A program made the translations under genes and the position numbers. A stretch of 64,000 bases of DNA, taken from contig NC_037596.1 in assembly GCF_003073045.1 (NCBI RefSeq), positions 10,785,950 through 10,849,949 of the forward strand, in the 5' to 3' direction. The stretch is from Pomacea canaliculata (lineage: Eukaryota; Mollusca; Gastropoda; Architaenioglossa; Ampullariidae). Shown in pieces: positions 35,512-48,975 of this stretch. A model generated the notes under the pieces. It was given only the letters and a program-made list of their open reading frames with translations, was not told the DNA's origin and did not search any database. The first letter of the stretch is position 1; every line of letters starts with the position of its first letter.

Positions 35512-37035
35512 TTCTGCAGCACAAAATCTCAGATGTCCTGGTCGTCTTCATCAAGTGCAGAGTGTCAGCGTCTTATTTGTCCTGCTTTGTGTTTTTCTGC
35601 GTTTTAGTAATGTCATTATTCGCCAGGATATGAGGACACCAAAATAGCTACAAACTGATGAGTCTTCTTTGCCCTACAACAAACGTGTTAAAAAGTTTAA
35701 AGTGTTCGGTTGCGGAGTTGATAAACCCCTCCATAACTCGTTGCAGACATCTATAATTCTTTTTAGTGAAGAAAGCGTCATCTTCCAGTCGATGATGTCT
35801 TAAAATTGAATGAAATATAAGAAAAGAAAATACCATAGAATGAAAAGCAAATATGCAAAGAAAAAGTACAAGATTCTTGGCTGACATAATTTTTTTTTTA
35901 CTAATGCGAGAGACTAATCACAGGTGGCAAGTCGATGGATAGCAGCAGTTTTCATTAAAAATGTTAAATATGTCCTTTTGTGTACATTGACCTCACCTTT
36001 TTACAAACAGATAAAAATATTGAAAAGATCGCGCTGGGGCACGTAGCATTATAATAAAAGTTTAATTGGAAATCCAGCCAATTGCTGATTCCCAAAGTAC
36101 ACGTGTCGAAACAACATATCAGGACTTACCTCTTTCCCTAAAACACTAAAACAGTAAAATAAACAAGATTCCGTTACAGCGAAGTGAGGTTGAGATTGGT
36201 GGAAGTTTTAAAACAACCTACAATGGGAACAGGATAAAGACAGCGGTGACTAACAGGTCTCTCTCCCCTATTCATAGTGACAGAACTTGGACGCAGTGGC
36301 AAGCTTCGTCAGAGGTGTGACTATGTAGTCGCCTTAAGGAAGCGGTTACTTGATTAAAAAGTCAGCCACGCCCTAAGTGACGGCTTCTGGTAAGTCTAAA
36401 CCTTTTAAAAATTCTCCAGTCATAAATTCGTCACTCCTATATTTTATCATAAGGAATACGGGAAAAAAATTTATAAATGGAAATAAGCAGTGCAATAGCT
36501 GGAATGAAATATTGGATCAAAAAGATATCTTGAAATAAGTAATCTCCATTGTTTAATGTCAGAAAGAGAATATAAAAATGACTAGCAGTTTTATGCTCAC
36601 GTGTCATAAAGGACCCTAACTCACAAACAGCTAATTGGATATATGTCAGCATTCATAAAATTGTTTCTGTTCAATTTATGATAATTTTAAAATATTTTTA
36701 TATATAAATATTCAATCTTTAAACTAGAGAAAATTCAAACAACAAAGAGTTGTTTTAAAAAAATGAAGTTAAAAGTTTTATTTTTACAAAAACTCACAAG
36801 AAATAATGCATTGAAATGCTTTAAATAGAAATAAACTCCGATGACTGTGTATTTAAACGACTCAAAAAAGCTGATTATTTACAAAAGAGACATTATTGTT
36901 AGCATCTTTAGAAAGCAAGTAAACGACAGCTATGCGCAGTATATTACGCTTTATATAAACTCTTCGTTACCTGATAAGACTGTGAAATAGGCAAACTCCA
37001 CGACTGTGATCACATTTCACAAGCAAGTCTGTAAA
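35512..37035. promoter_or_regulatory. Divergent A3/B3 intergenic promoter region
   Basis: At 1.52 kb this is the shortest of the four spacers; it lacks part of the middle of the other two type I spacers. The CTTAAGG / CCACGCCC block is at about 36280-36390 and a TATATAAA at 36952-36959. No gene is supported inside. Confidence 0.6.
36952..36959 (+). promoter_or_regulatory. TATA box of B3
   Basis: TATATAAA in GCTTTATATAAACTCTT, 77-84 bases before ATG 37036, homologous to the B1 and B2 elements. Confidence 0.6.
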
Positions 37036-40000
37036 ATGCACCCACATCTCTTGTACTTTTGGGTGTGGAGCTTTTGCCCCATGACGTATCTGAGCTGTTT
37101 TGGTGATAGCTATATGCATAAATTGTACAATATCACGGAAAATGCCTCCTGGAGTCCAGCCAAAAACACTTCAAGCTTTGAATCAACAAGTGTATACTCC
37201 GTTTACAACTTTGTTCATGACAGCAGCACATCACGTGACACGGACAAATCTTTAATTGTGAATGATAACGTTACTTTCCAAGATTATGAGGACTACGCTG
37301 AGAACATAAGCGACGAGGATACGATTTATTATGTGACAGTGAATGAGTGCTTAGAGAACAATATCCTGAGGTTTTCATCAAGATCTGGCATCATCCGCGG
37401 TGTATACATGACAGAGACACTCAACATAACTAATGATGAAAGTTGTATACTGAGTGTTTCTGTTCCCAAAGGCCCGTATATAGAGGCTACTTTTGAAAGC
37501 TACATCAGCTTGTTGAGCGAAAAATTGATGCTCAGATGTGCTGAAGATATCGACTCCTAGAAGAAAGAGAGTCCTTACTGTACGTCCCCGCATATGAACC
37601 CGTCTTCTTATCGGGGAAAGAACAGCTTTATTTCCTAATTGCAATAACAGCGATTCCAGTATTTGAAATTAGATTTACATCGAACGAAGAAGATTCGCGA
37701 ACATCACTTCCGATCGTGTACACGTCACCGTTGTCCGGTTACGTAACGATAAGACTGTTCAGAGACAAAAGGAGACAAGCTCTTCTACCGAATGCGTCTC
37801 GCGTCATAGACGTTCATCCAGGTCAAGAGGTTATGATCAGTTTCTCTTTTGTCGACTTTGAAGGCTATATACTTAATGATTGTCATTTACAAATATTCAC
37901 AATCAATAATGATGGAAATCTTTCACTGCACATGGATATCACCAGGAGCTTAGTTTTGCCTGCGTTGGTGTTCAATCAGTCGCTTCAGATAAGGTTCATC
38001 TTTGAGTCCCTATATTATATACGTCGAGGGTTTAAAATGCTATTCTCGTTACACAATCTGTCACAAGTTCCTAGTAAATTAGAGGGTGGGCTGTGGGATT
38101 GTTCCGTACCTTTCTACAACTCCTTTAAGCAGCATCTGGAGTGTAACCTGGTGCCGGAGTGCCTTGGAGGGGAGGACGAAGGAGCGCACTGTCCTTACAG
38201 CAGTCCCGCCTGTAACGGCTCTATTGCCGTAGGTAACAAGTGTTATGTCGTCTTGAGCTGGGAAGACGAAGTTCTGTGGCCGATGGCGAGTAAATTGTGT
38301 ACAGATAAGGGAGGTAACCTGGCAACTTTAAAAACAAATGATGATTTGCATTCTCTTAGGAAGATAGACAAATTTGCAAAGTTATTAGCAGATTTTCACA
38401 TAGGACTCACTACCTACCAGCTACCTTTGCCTTCATTGTACCAAAAAACTTTGATCTGGGCGGACATGACTATAGCCTACAGCTTTTCTCAGTTATTTCA
38501 AAGACGCGTTTCTATTAATACAATGAGCAAACTTTGTTTCTATAACCCTTATGGCAGCGAATTCTTAGTTGAAAGCCAGTGTTATGGATACGAGGTTTTT
38601 CTCACACTCTGTGAGTTTGCTTTAGACAAATACCAAACGGGAAATGTCATTCTGGTATCCTTTGATGCTGATTTCGTTATTGGAAATGACAGCCTCTATA
38701 TCGTTTGTCCAGAAGGCCACTTCACATACAACTTCTTGTCATGTGATAAAGCCAGCCGATGTGGTGCAGTGAATTTTCCTTTATACTGTAAAACTCAACC
38801 AAAGAGTTCGGTGTCGTCTATTGTCACTGAGATGTTTCTTTGCTCTGACCAAACACGCACCTTGCACTACACTCTGGTTTGTGACTTCAAGCAGGACTGC
38901 AACGATGGATCTGATGAAATGTTTTGTACACGCAGTCAGACGTGTGACGGGTACCAGTGTCAGAACGGTCAGTGCATTCCACTCGAAAAACTCTGTGACG
39001 TAGAAAACGATTGTTGGGATGCTTCCGACGAAGACTGCGATCAGTTCCAAGAGTGGTACGTGTCTCTTACTAATCACATTGATCCCCCTGCTGTCATTAA
39101 TTTTGACAAGGACGGTAACTTAACGTTTAAGGCACTCAGTGTCTTCGAATCTTGCCCCGAAACTCACTTCCGGTGTCCACCTGACGGCTACTGTTTGCCT
39201 GTGTACGTGCGCTGTAACGGCGTGTACGACTGTCCCAACCGAGAAGACGAGGCGAACTGCCAGGTGTACACGTGTCCAGGTTTCTACAGGTGTCGCGCCT
39301 CCACCGTGTGTGTGCACATTGACCACATGTGTGACGGCCGACCACAGTGTCCACAACACGACGACGAACTGTTCTGTGACCTCAGATGCCCACAAGGCTG
39401 TGTGTGTCAAGGTCTTGCATTTGTTTGCTCAGAAACATTCGACATGCAGAACGTTCCTGCCCTTCGTTATTTAGATGCTAGAGGGAGCGGTTTGTCAACA
39501 AAAGATCTGTCTCCAACCATTTACCTCGCGTGGCTTAGTCTCGCAGCTTGTAATCTGCAAGTTCTTTATAATATATCGCTTCCTACTCTTCAAACACTTG
39601 ACTTGAGTGACAACCTGATCAGCTGGTTAGACATGTCGTATTTCATGCAGTTTGAAAATCTCCGCGTTCTTCGTCTAGCCGGGAATCCATTGCAGTTCTT
39701 GTTCACAAGTTACACAGAACCACAACATTCCCCTTTGACGTATCTCGACCTTTCGCGAACGTCGCTGAAAGTGTTTACAGGAGAGATGTTGAGTAGTTTT
39801 TCCGCCATACAGGTACTGAATCTGTCCATTAGCTGTCTTACAGAACTTCGTTATGACAGTTTTTATTACATTCAAGATGTGACCCACCTGGATCTGTCCA
39901 AAACACAAATCAGAAGAGTGCACAACGACACTTTCAAGCATCTGAAGTCTTTAAAAGTCCTACAAGCGAGCTCCTACAAGCTTTGCTGCCACGAACTGCT

Positions 40001-40991
40001 GCCAGACCTCGCTCACGAAGTGATGTGTTTCTCACCGGATGACATTTTTTCGTCCTGCCAAAATTTGTTGCGTTCAAAGACTGCTTTTGCTTTGGTCTGG
40101 GCTTTATGTGTTGTTTCTTTAACTGGGAATGTTTATTGTATCGTGCATTCTGAAATCAAGAAGAAGCAAAAGCACAGATCCGTCTTTAATGTCTTGATGA
40201 TTAATCTGCACGTGTCCGACTTTCTCACCGGCACGTACATGTTAGTGATAGGGGTGGCTGACTTGGTGTTCCGAGACCGCTATTTGTGGTACGAAGAAGC
40301 ATGGACGGGTGGATGGTTGTGTCAGATGTCCGGCCTCGTGTTCTGGATGTGCGTGGATGTGTCTATCATAACCTTGACCGCCATCATAGCAGAACGTCTT
40401 ATCGTCGTACGGTCTCCTCTCGATTTTTCTCTGCACGGCAAATCCTTGGTTACAGTCTGTTGCACCATCTGGTTGCTTGCTTTAGTCTTTGCTGTTTTGC
40501 CCATTCTTTGTACGTGGCAGTGGCAGTTCTATGGGCAGAACTCGGTTTGTCTTCCTTTACCTGTCTTCGAGAAAGATTACAAAGGCTGGGACTACGTCTT
40601 TGTACTGATGCTTTTTCGCCTCGTCCTGAGTTTAGTTGCTGGAGTTTGTCATTCATTCAGCGTGTGTACCTTGCATCCTAGTGAGATCTCTGCAGTCGTA
40701 GCATTAAAAAGTGAAGAGAGGGCGCTGGCTCGACGAGTTACTGTTCTTATCGGAGTAAAAATTCTTAGCACTGTAGTTCGCAGCATGTTGGGAGTAATGT
40801 CAAAGACAGGGGCTGTCATTGCTAGGGATGTCGCAGGTGTACTCACACTATCCGTTTACCTTATTGATGCTTCTTTGGACCCGTGGCTTTACTTCGTTAA
40901 TAGTATCCGTGAGGAAAGGAGAGATTCTGCTAAAGGTCGTGTTGTGAAAGCTCTACGATCTCGGCTAAGGATCCCTCAAAAATGTGTCTGA
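37036..40991 (+). CDS. Receptor B3: GRL101-like seven-TM receptor with one 1-base frameshift
   Basis: Start is ATG 37036 (MHPHLLYFWVWSF signal), homologous to B1 5154. One missing base near 37554 (CTCCCTAG in B2, CTCCTAG here) creates an immediate TAG at 37558-37560. From there the other frame is open without interruption to the stop at 40989-40991, so the gene is otherwise complete and the lesion may be a consensus error. Modules are as in B1. TM7 carries D in place of the first residue of NPxxY (SLDPWLY), TM6 lacks CWxP, and ERL replaces DRY. The LRR block differs from B1 at about three residues only, while TM6-tail and the CTLD tail differ at roughly a quarter and a fifth of positions. Confidence 0.87.
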
Positions 40992-41169
40992 AAATTGCGA
41001 TCTGCGTACGAAAGTTAGCACTTTAAAGGCGGTGTCTTCTTTCAAATTGTTTGAGGTAAGCACTTCGTCTAAACGCAAAAAAATCTGCGCTTGTTTCTTT
41101 TTTACACCATATCAGAACTACCATATTACACACTCCCAATAATGGCCTGCTTTTCAAGATGAATTATGT

Positions 41170-41597
41170 TTCAATTATAAAATGACACTAGCGGGACACC
41201 ATTCCTCTGCCTGTGATTCGACCACCAGGCTAGTTTCTCAATACTTGTATTACAGAAAACCCCATTACTCGAGGAGGCATTTGCAGTGACCAGCTAACCA
41301 GCGGAGACGTAGAGGGCGCAGAAGAGATGGTAGAGGGTCTGCGGGCGGGTAGAGAGGGGCGGTGCTGGTTGCTGGAGGAGAGGCTGGTGGAGCAGGCACG
41401 GAGGGAGAGGGGCGCAAAATATCCTGCTTTTTTCTAAAGTGATGAAAAATGAAAAATACTCTTTTCATAAAATGGCATTTGTATGACACCTTTCCTTTGC
41501 TTGTAGGTTTACTACACTCGCGAATTTCTCAGTTCCCGTGTTACAAAAAAACATATCATCTGATGGCGGATTTGCAGTGACCAGCTGAGCAGAGGGG
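41170..41597. repeat. Two-copy direct repeat, spacing about 289 bases
   Basis: Segments 41170-41310 and 41456-41597 are diverged direct copies. Both contain ATAAAATG(A/G)CA..., TTTCTCA near the middle and the shared GGCATTTGCAGTGACCAGCT / GGATTTGCAGTGACCAGCT. Each is followed by a G-rich purine stretch. Likely a local tandem duplication. Confidence 0.65.
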
Positions 41598-41774
41598 AAG
41601 AAGGGGCGGAGGAGGGATGGGCGAGGGGGCGGCGTTTGGGGATGGGAAATGGGCTGGTCGGGGAGGATCCCCTCACCTTTCTCTCTTCTAGTCAGTCCGA
41701 AGTTCTACACTTATTCATAGGAAATACTGCAGCTGAGTTCAGGGACAGCAACACTGACCTTAGGGCGAGAAGGC

Positions 41775-41960
41775 AGGGGGGGGGATTGGTGTTTTACATC
41801 GTGCCAGCAACTGAGGCTATATTACGGCAAGCAGCCAGCCCTGTAAACAGATGCCACGTGCAGAGAAAGAACAGCGTCCCCGAGACGAGAAATGAACTCT
41901 GGGCATCACTGTTTTGGTGACAGGCGCTAACCATTGCGGCACCGGACCGCTCGGAAAAAA
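41775..41960 (-). mobile_element. tRNA-derived SINE, minus strand
   Basis: Reading the minus strand, CCGCAATGGTTAGCGCC (41939-41923) resembles a pol III A box and AGTTCATTTCTCGTC (41898-41884) a degenerate B box. A conserved body segment follows (CCGTAATATAGCC, then GCTGGCACGATGTAAAACACC), typical of abundant molluscan SINE 3' domains, ending next to a poly-C run. It is not a functional tRNA because no cloverleaf is closed. Family assignment is from memory of such repeats and is tentative. Confidence 0.6.
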
Positions 41961-43350
41961 ATCCCGAGTGGAGAAACTTGTGTGGAAGGAAGGAATGTTA
42001 CACGTCATGCACATTCAGCTAGATTATAATGTTCATTCGTCACAAAAATCGTTACTTACGGATCGATTGGCATTGTCTCTGGATTTGTCGAATGAATCTT
42101 TTGACTCCATGTGTGTATGCGAATGCAAATCCACGACAATCATGAATAGTAATATAACAGCTTATGTTTATTGTTTAAATTTTGAGTTCATAAAATGGAG
42201 GTATGCCTAAATGTATATATATTTTTGTAGATAAAAGGTTCTCTTTTGGGAGGCGATGTGGAATGGGGCGGGGCGCAGTATTTGTCTCTCGCCTACAGCA
42301 CAGCCTGGCGCCGGGCCTGCATGCAGTTTATCTTCTCCTTTGTCACTCACCCTCCACTCCCTTTCCCGCGTGAAATGACTGGATGGCCCATTCGATGAAG
42401 GAAAGAAATGAAAGTAGAGAGATATTGGTGTATTTATTGATTTATTCTAGGGCTTTGCCCTACAGAAGGAAGGGGGGGGGGACAACAAATATGACAAAGT
42501 TACATGATTTGAAATAGACGATTTTGTCATCGTATTCTACAAATGAAAAACTAAGCATCAATATATTATAACACTTTGTGAAAAAACTAGTTACACTAAA
42601 CTTCTGTTCTCACAGGAATCCATAAAACTACGTATAAGAGTTATTTCCCTTCACCTTGTTCGGCTGGCAAGTACCTGGCCTCCCCTATAGTTTTCTTGTC
42701 GGTGTCGGTTGATGTAAGTCGTGATTGTGTGGACTAAGTGATATTTACCATTATGTTTGTGTTAATTATCAACTTCACCGAAGTTGTTCACGTTTATTGC
42801 TCTACTGTCCCCTCCATTCTTTCCAAGAATAACGCCTACTCGAGTACAGAGGCGCAGACAAACTGGAGAAGAAAAATCGGGAGTTACAAACGTTGGCGTT
42901 ACCGCTTTCAGTAAATAAGTAGTAAATACCACCAAATTTCTAAGTATTATAAGCAAAGATAGTTCCAGTTGTGTTCAACACTTAAGCGACGTTTATTTTT
43001 TCCGTGAGACTGATTTCTTTTCGTGCATAACTCCTTAACACAACATAAGTTTTAATGTTGATAGGTAAAACGTTCACTTTACAGCTCTTGCACGTTCAAT
43101 TGTGACTGATGACAAACAAAGCTCGAGCAATCAGTCTCTGAACCGGCGTCTAACAAGGTCTGGAGCGCCTTTGTTTGTGCGTCAAACCACAAGCGGGTGA
43201 TTATTATTGCTAAAACCCGTCCCCACCCACATCCAACACTAAGACGATTCCCCACCCATACCCAATAGCTGTGGAAACCTACCCTGACTTTTCAAAATGA
43301 GGAGCGTAATTGCTGTTTTTCGCTAAAACCTTTGTTGAATCTATAGGTTT

Positions 43351-43900
43351 GCACCTATAAAGTCAATCTACATAACTGGAAGTGTGCCCGCCTCTTTGCA
43401 TCTTCTTCTTAAGAACACTAGAACTTTTAATAATGACTCTGATCGACCCTTTAAACACAGACCATCCAGCTGCTTCTCTTTCCAACAGTAGCTTTACCAC
43501 ACTGCATGGTGGTAGCTCTCCATTTGTTTCTATGATCCTTTGGTAGAATAACCTCTTATCTTCCAAAGTACACTTGCAAAGTGTCATCAAGCCTGCCTTC
43601 TCTTTCTACCCCTGCATGACCTACACAGCATATCCACATAAACTTACGTATACCGAGGGAAATATTACGCCAGTCAGGGTACGCATCAACTTTTTCCGCC
43701 CCTTTATGGATACCAACTGAGTTAAGGTGACGAAGACAAATCACAATATCCCCTGCCCTCTATCCATGGGTGTTCTTCATAACACCCGTGTCTCTGTGTG
43801 CACTTAAATAAAAGCATATATGGTTTGTTCTGAATGCCTGTCAGTCACGTTTTGACGAATTCTAGCAAGTTTTTTGTGGGTTTTTTTTAAGTCGCCATTT
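43351..43900. other. Junction between type I and type II sub-arrays
   Basis: Left of here the spacer resembles B1/B2 flanks; right of here (from about 43960) it resembles the B4-A5 spacer. Two overlapping minus-strand frames, 43556-43744 and 43363-43590, give a peptide with GHAGVEREGRLDD, faintly like the HAGV motif of retroelement RNase H, followed by an unfamiliar LPPCSVVKLLL segment. If real, these are retroelement remnants. The evidence is weak. Confidence 0.3.
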
Positions 43901-46900
43901 TGACTTTCTTATCTTTTGTAGGGCATACATAATCTCTATATCGATCGTAAAATCAGACTTCACTACTATTGGATACATGCATGGAGTTTACTGAACTATT
44001 AAAAAAATTTCACCAGGTCTGGAACGAAGGTACTGTTTTTGTACTTGCTGCTTAATTACTGAATCGATGAACAACAATTTAACTCTGGTGGTTGGTCTTA
44101 AATTGAACGGACGAAGAACTTTAATTGTTCAACCTTGTGTTTACCCAATCAATAAAATAGTACTGCAGAAATTCCTTAAAGGGAAAAGCAAGCTAAATGG
44201 TAATTAAATTTATGATTTTAAATGACAGATACTGAGGTTGCGAATCAAATTTCGATCAAAATTTTCGGTTGCAAAATGATCATCTGTTTACAATCGTGTC
44301 GAAAATACAGCTTTACCCCACTCATGAATGTTTCAGTGTTTGAGTACGTTTTGCGAAAGAAAGCAGTCATACTTGTCCTGGTTGCATCCTACTTTTAAAA
44401 CAACCAAGGTGTGTGCAGATTACTTGCTTCGTTTGTTTGCGAGGGTCTGTACAAATTCTACTGTCTCTACCACCCATATCAATGCAAGCCATGCCAGAAG
44501 AGGTCTTTTTAGTTCTGCGATGACATTCTTCTATTTTGCACACACATATATAGTTAGCATGAAGTTTGCCATATGAAAGCACATAGTAGCTACATTGAAA
44601 CTCTCTTTGTAACATTATTCTTTGTCTCTGTTCAACATTTCATAACTGTACTTTTTTCAATAGCGTTTTGACAACTCCCATTTAAGCCCAATTTTCCATT
44701 TGACTTGCTTTTCCCTTTAACTAAAAATATTTTTGTCTACAATTCCATGTTTCCTCAATGTAATATTATAATTACCGAAGAATTGGAAAGGGTGTTTAAA
44801 AGGTGAAGCAAATTTTGATAAACTAATGGACAAACTGACGATTTCGCCGATAGCTGAGATTTACAATCAAACACTAATTAGCACGATGTAATGTGTAAAA
44901 AATTCTACAGCTTGGTTTGTACTGTTATTTTAAGCGCTAAAATAGTAGAGCTAAAAGATACAATTATAGTACTGGCAAACGTAATTTTCTGTCGACCTTT
45001 CAGTCCCTTTATCGATGTAATAATTACTAAGTGTTACGCGAGACTGACTTCAGCAGAGGAAACATCGATTTGTTAATGGACCAGTTGTCACGTTCGCACA
45101 CAAAAAAAGGTTTTTGAAGAAATACACGAATATCTTTTGATATTTTCTTTCAATTGTGTCTAAAAGTGTTTTAAAAATACGATAACGGATCTCCATTTTA
45201 AGTAGTACTTTTTAACCGTGTATGTTTGTGTCATAATATTTTGACATTCATTCTTGTCATGATATTGTTAGTAAGATAAACATAATCGCAGTTCAGACCT
45301 ATGGCCTACTGACCGACAGTAACTTGTGAATGCTCAACACACCAAGTGACTTTGATTCAAGGGAAGCAAGCGTTATTCAGTATTGTCTTTTCTGAATTAT
45401 TCCCTTAGCAAAAGTAAGACTCATATCACATGGATGAAGAGGAGCATTGTAAAATAATTTTGCGACGTTTAAAGATAGAATCTTCTGTATTTCATTCGCC
45501 ATTGTTAGCTCAGGATGACCAGCGATCCCGTACATTTACTGTGATTAGACGACAGTAATACAGATACAAATTAATCACAACCCCAACACACGCAGACAGT
45601 GGGTGTAGTGTTCTTAGAGAGCTAGTACGGTCCGATGAACTATTGGGAAGTGATGTAAATGATCGCCAAGTCAATGACGACAGAACATCTGGAAAGTTTA
45701 CGGGAGTGAAGAGCTCAAGGGCCCATTCAAGGCTTGCTGGGGAGAGGGGGTTGGTAGTGCAGGGGCAAGGGGGAGAGGGGAATGGTGTCGTGGATTTGTA
45801 TCTCAGCTACGACATACTTCTCTCTCTGCATGTGAAACCTATTACTAGAGTTGACCCCGTGGTTTTATCCAGACATTTCAATTTCATCCATCATGCGTAT
45901 GTGTGTGCGTGTTCATGAAGGTTCATTTGATGCATACCTTAAAAGCGTGTTTTAGTGGGGCTGTATGTAAAGCATGCATGCACTATTAAATAAATTTTTG
46001 TAAATTAATTAACCTGTGTGCAGCCATGCACTCCTGAAGCGAGACATAGCAGGTGTATAAAAAAATCGCAAACAGTGTAATCGATTAAATATTTATTTGA
46101 AGTACATAGGTATTGCATTAAGCAAATCAATACTTCCACCTTACTTAAAACACTGTCTAAAATTCTATATAAAGTATAAAAGAAATCGCTTTTATTCGTA
46201 CTTTAAAACGTAAACAATCATTTCACTAAAGTTACAGATCAAACATTATCTCGTGTTTTTTAAACTGTGCCGAGATATACTCTTTAAAAAGATTATACTC
46301 GTACGCGACCAATTTTTCCACGAAACGTTGGTATTTTCGTTGTAAAACCTGTATTTATACTCTTTTACTAGTACTAGTGGTACGCCAACATCCCAACGTG
46401 GTTACCGATTGTTAAACCTGGATCTCAACTGATTGTTTTCTTTTCTCAAATAAAACTCCACACTTAGACCAGAACCCGAGCTCTAATCCTATGTCCTAGC
46501 CACAGACCAGACTCCAACTCTAACCCTTATATGCGCGCGCGCACACACAAACGCACACACACACATGCGCGGAGTCTCCGTAGAGAGAAGAAGTAAAAGT
46601 CAAAACGTGCATACAGAGGAAAAGATAATAAAATATCCGACAGAAATCGAACTCGATTCCTTTGCACTTAAACAGTTCGTTTCAACCACTACGTGACACC
46701 AGTTACAAGCTCGATCAATCACCAGTTATTCTATTTGAAATACGGCAGTTGTGATTGCTAACCATAGAATAACCAACTAAACGATGGTTTGCGTTCACAT
46801 GTCATCGCTTTGTTGGGAAAGATCAGGTCCCTACCCGTATCTACAAAATATTTTCTGGCGTTGTTATTTGTCGATGAAGTGTAGGACTGACCTTTGAAAA

Positions 46901-48975
46901 TTAGTTTACTCAAGTGTTAACTGAACCTTCAAACACTTGTTCGTTGAGGTTTATTTGTCAGAAGCCGAGAGTCTAACCAATACAATATTGTACCTTGGGC
47001 TAAAACACCTAAAATTTAAATGCAATAATTTTGAGTTTATGCACATTTTAATTGAATTTGATTTATTGATTTAGTTAAACCGGGCATCGTTAGACTACTT
47101 ACTAGGAGAAGGTAAGAAATAAAAGAAATAAAAAGGGGAAAAATAAAAAAAATATCCTGAGGTCTTCGATGAAAGTTAGATGAAAGGAGAAATAGTAACT
47201 AAGTAATACGTAGCAGGCACCCCACCCCACTCAGCAGTAAGAGAGATCCCCAGAACGTGGAGCTGTAGCCAGCAAGTTGACGTCGATTTATTTATTTATT
47301 CTTTTACTTTTGCTATTACCGCTATGTTCCATTGTTTTCTTTATTTTTAGTTATTACTGTCTACAAATCATCCTGAAAGAACGTTTGTCGCTGCATTGTC
47401 TACGCACTCCGCATAAAACTATTTCGGCTTACTTTTCAAGTATCAATGATTCATCTGAAATAATACAATCACATGCCTTCTCTGTGGACATTGTTGAAAG
47501 TAAATAAAAAAAAATTACATTTATTACATTGCAGTTTAAAATTCTGCTACGGCGAATCGTATTTTCATATAGATCTCACATACAGCAGGATTCCATTTGC
47601 TTCCTAATGCATTCCACGATCATAAATACTATATTCGTTAGTACTTACTCGTCAACATGAGAGTATGATGTGTCAGCACGGTCCGTCGATCATAAAAACA
47701 TCAATAAACAAAGCATCACTATAACGGCTATGTACTCAAAGGACAGCCTTGTGGATTTTACAGACCACACCACACTACATTAATCAGGTGAAAATACTTA
47801 AATCATAATATTCATGGTCTGCTAAATGCTTTTGAGGGGTCTGGGTTGGTTTTTATTTAGGGTAAAGAGACCCCTACATATGCTGTATCGTTAGTACTTA
47901 CTCTTAGTGTAGGGGAACAGTGACACATTTTTATTACCATGCTCTCATGTTGACGATGATGCAAAAAGGTTGCAAGAACTGCCTTCAGCCAGCCGTATGC
48001 AACGTTGATGCGCCCTGAGGTACACGTTGATTCACATAAGAAATTCACCAAGGCTTAACAGCAGATTGGGTACAATGATTGTTGAGTCATTTCAAAATGC
48101 TTTCAGTCTTTCTTCACAGATAAAAATCAATTTTCACTATTTTTTATGCACATGATGCGGTACGATTGCAGCCGTTTAGCTTTAGCTGTCCGTAGCAGAA
48201 CGCTAAAGGACTGTACATTTTTTTTGTCAGAATTTTACACAAATTTGGCCACGACCGGAATCTTTGCCTGACAGATATCCGAGGTTCACCAAGTCATATT
48301 ATGTTAGATATAAAATATATTATAATAATACTTATCCTTTATATACGCTTTCAAAATATAAAAGCAAAAATAAATAGAATGTCTTATAATATCCACTGAG
48401 TAGGGAAAGGGAGATGTTTACAGAGAACATAGAGCAAACATACTCCCTTCAATACACAATATCAAAGTTTGGAATATATTGTCTATTTTGGAACGCACTC
48501 ACGCACACACAGAACAAGAGAATCTAATCAATGGCTTGAGTAATAAAAATCTAGGTTTTTTTTCAATCAAATGTCACAACTTTTTCTTGAACTGATCACA
48601 GAAGCGTTCAAAATAAAATAGTTTTTACAATGCGTGGAAATGTACCATTAAAACAGCGTGCATTAAGTTCACGTTTTTCCTTTTAAAATGTTTACAATTA
48701 AGGCAATAAACACACGTATGCCTCACTAGTTGTAAAATCTGTCCACATTAAATTCTTTTTTGGGAAAGCCAGTTACATGTATTATAAAAGGTCCATTTTT
48801 CTTTGTTTCGATGTGTTTTTCTTTACTTTCGCGCCAACCCGACAGAAAGCGTCTTAACGTGGCTATGAAGTATGGATACATATACTGGCAATGTCAAAAA
48901 CAGAAAAGGATCATGCTAGCCCGCAGTCAACATATTTAACTGGGCAAGTAAACATCCAGCTTACGTTCTAAACTT
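43901..48975. repeat. Type II spacer between B3 and A4, duplicated at 59950-63186
   Basis: Aligns in blocks with the B4-A5 spacer: 43990-44160 with 60065-60190, 45600-46150 with 60380-61290, 47660-47760 with 61860-61950, and 47880-48060 with 62090-62240. A CG/AC microsatellite lies at 46531-46572. I found no gene with a recognisable domain; open frames here are short and not shared between the two copies. Confidence 0.5.
46531..46572. repeat. CG/AC dinucleotide microsatellite
   Basis: GCGCGCGCGC followed by ACACACAAACGCACACACACACA. A similar CA/CG tract occurs in the related B4-A5 spacer at 62889-62956. Confidence 0.8.

Larger units (their letters stand above)
40992..43350. repeat. 3' flank of B3, shortened type I spacer
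   Basis: The first 150 bases match the B1 and B2 flanks, and short segments near 42310-42400 and 42600-42740 match 9600-9690 and 25725-25850. In between lie a tandem duplication and a SINE. G-rich tracts occur near 41280-41420, 41590-41640 and 42470-42482. No coding gene is supported. Confidence 0.5.

Noticed and set aside
37550-37565. Programmed ribosomal frameshift in B3
   Set aside because: There is no slippery heptamer, the base is simply absent compared with B1 and B2, and frameshift sites differ in every copy.
41884-41940. A genuine tRNA gene on the minus strand
   Set aside because: A and B boxes are degenerate, no acceptor stem or anticodon arm closes, and the sequence continues into a SINE body.
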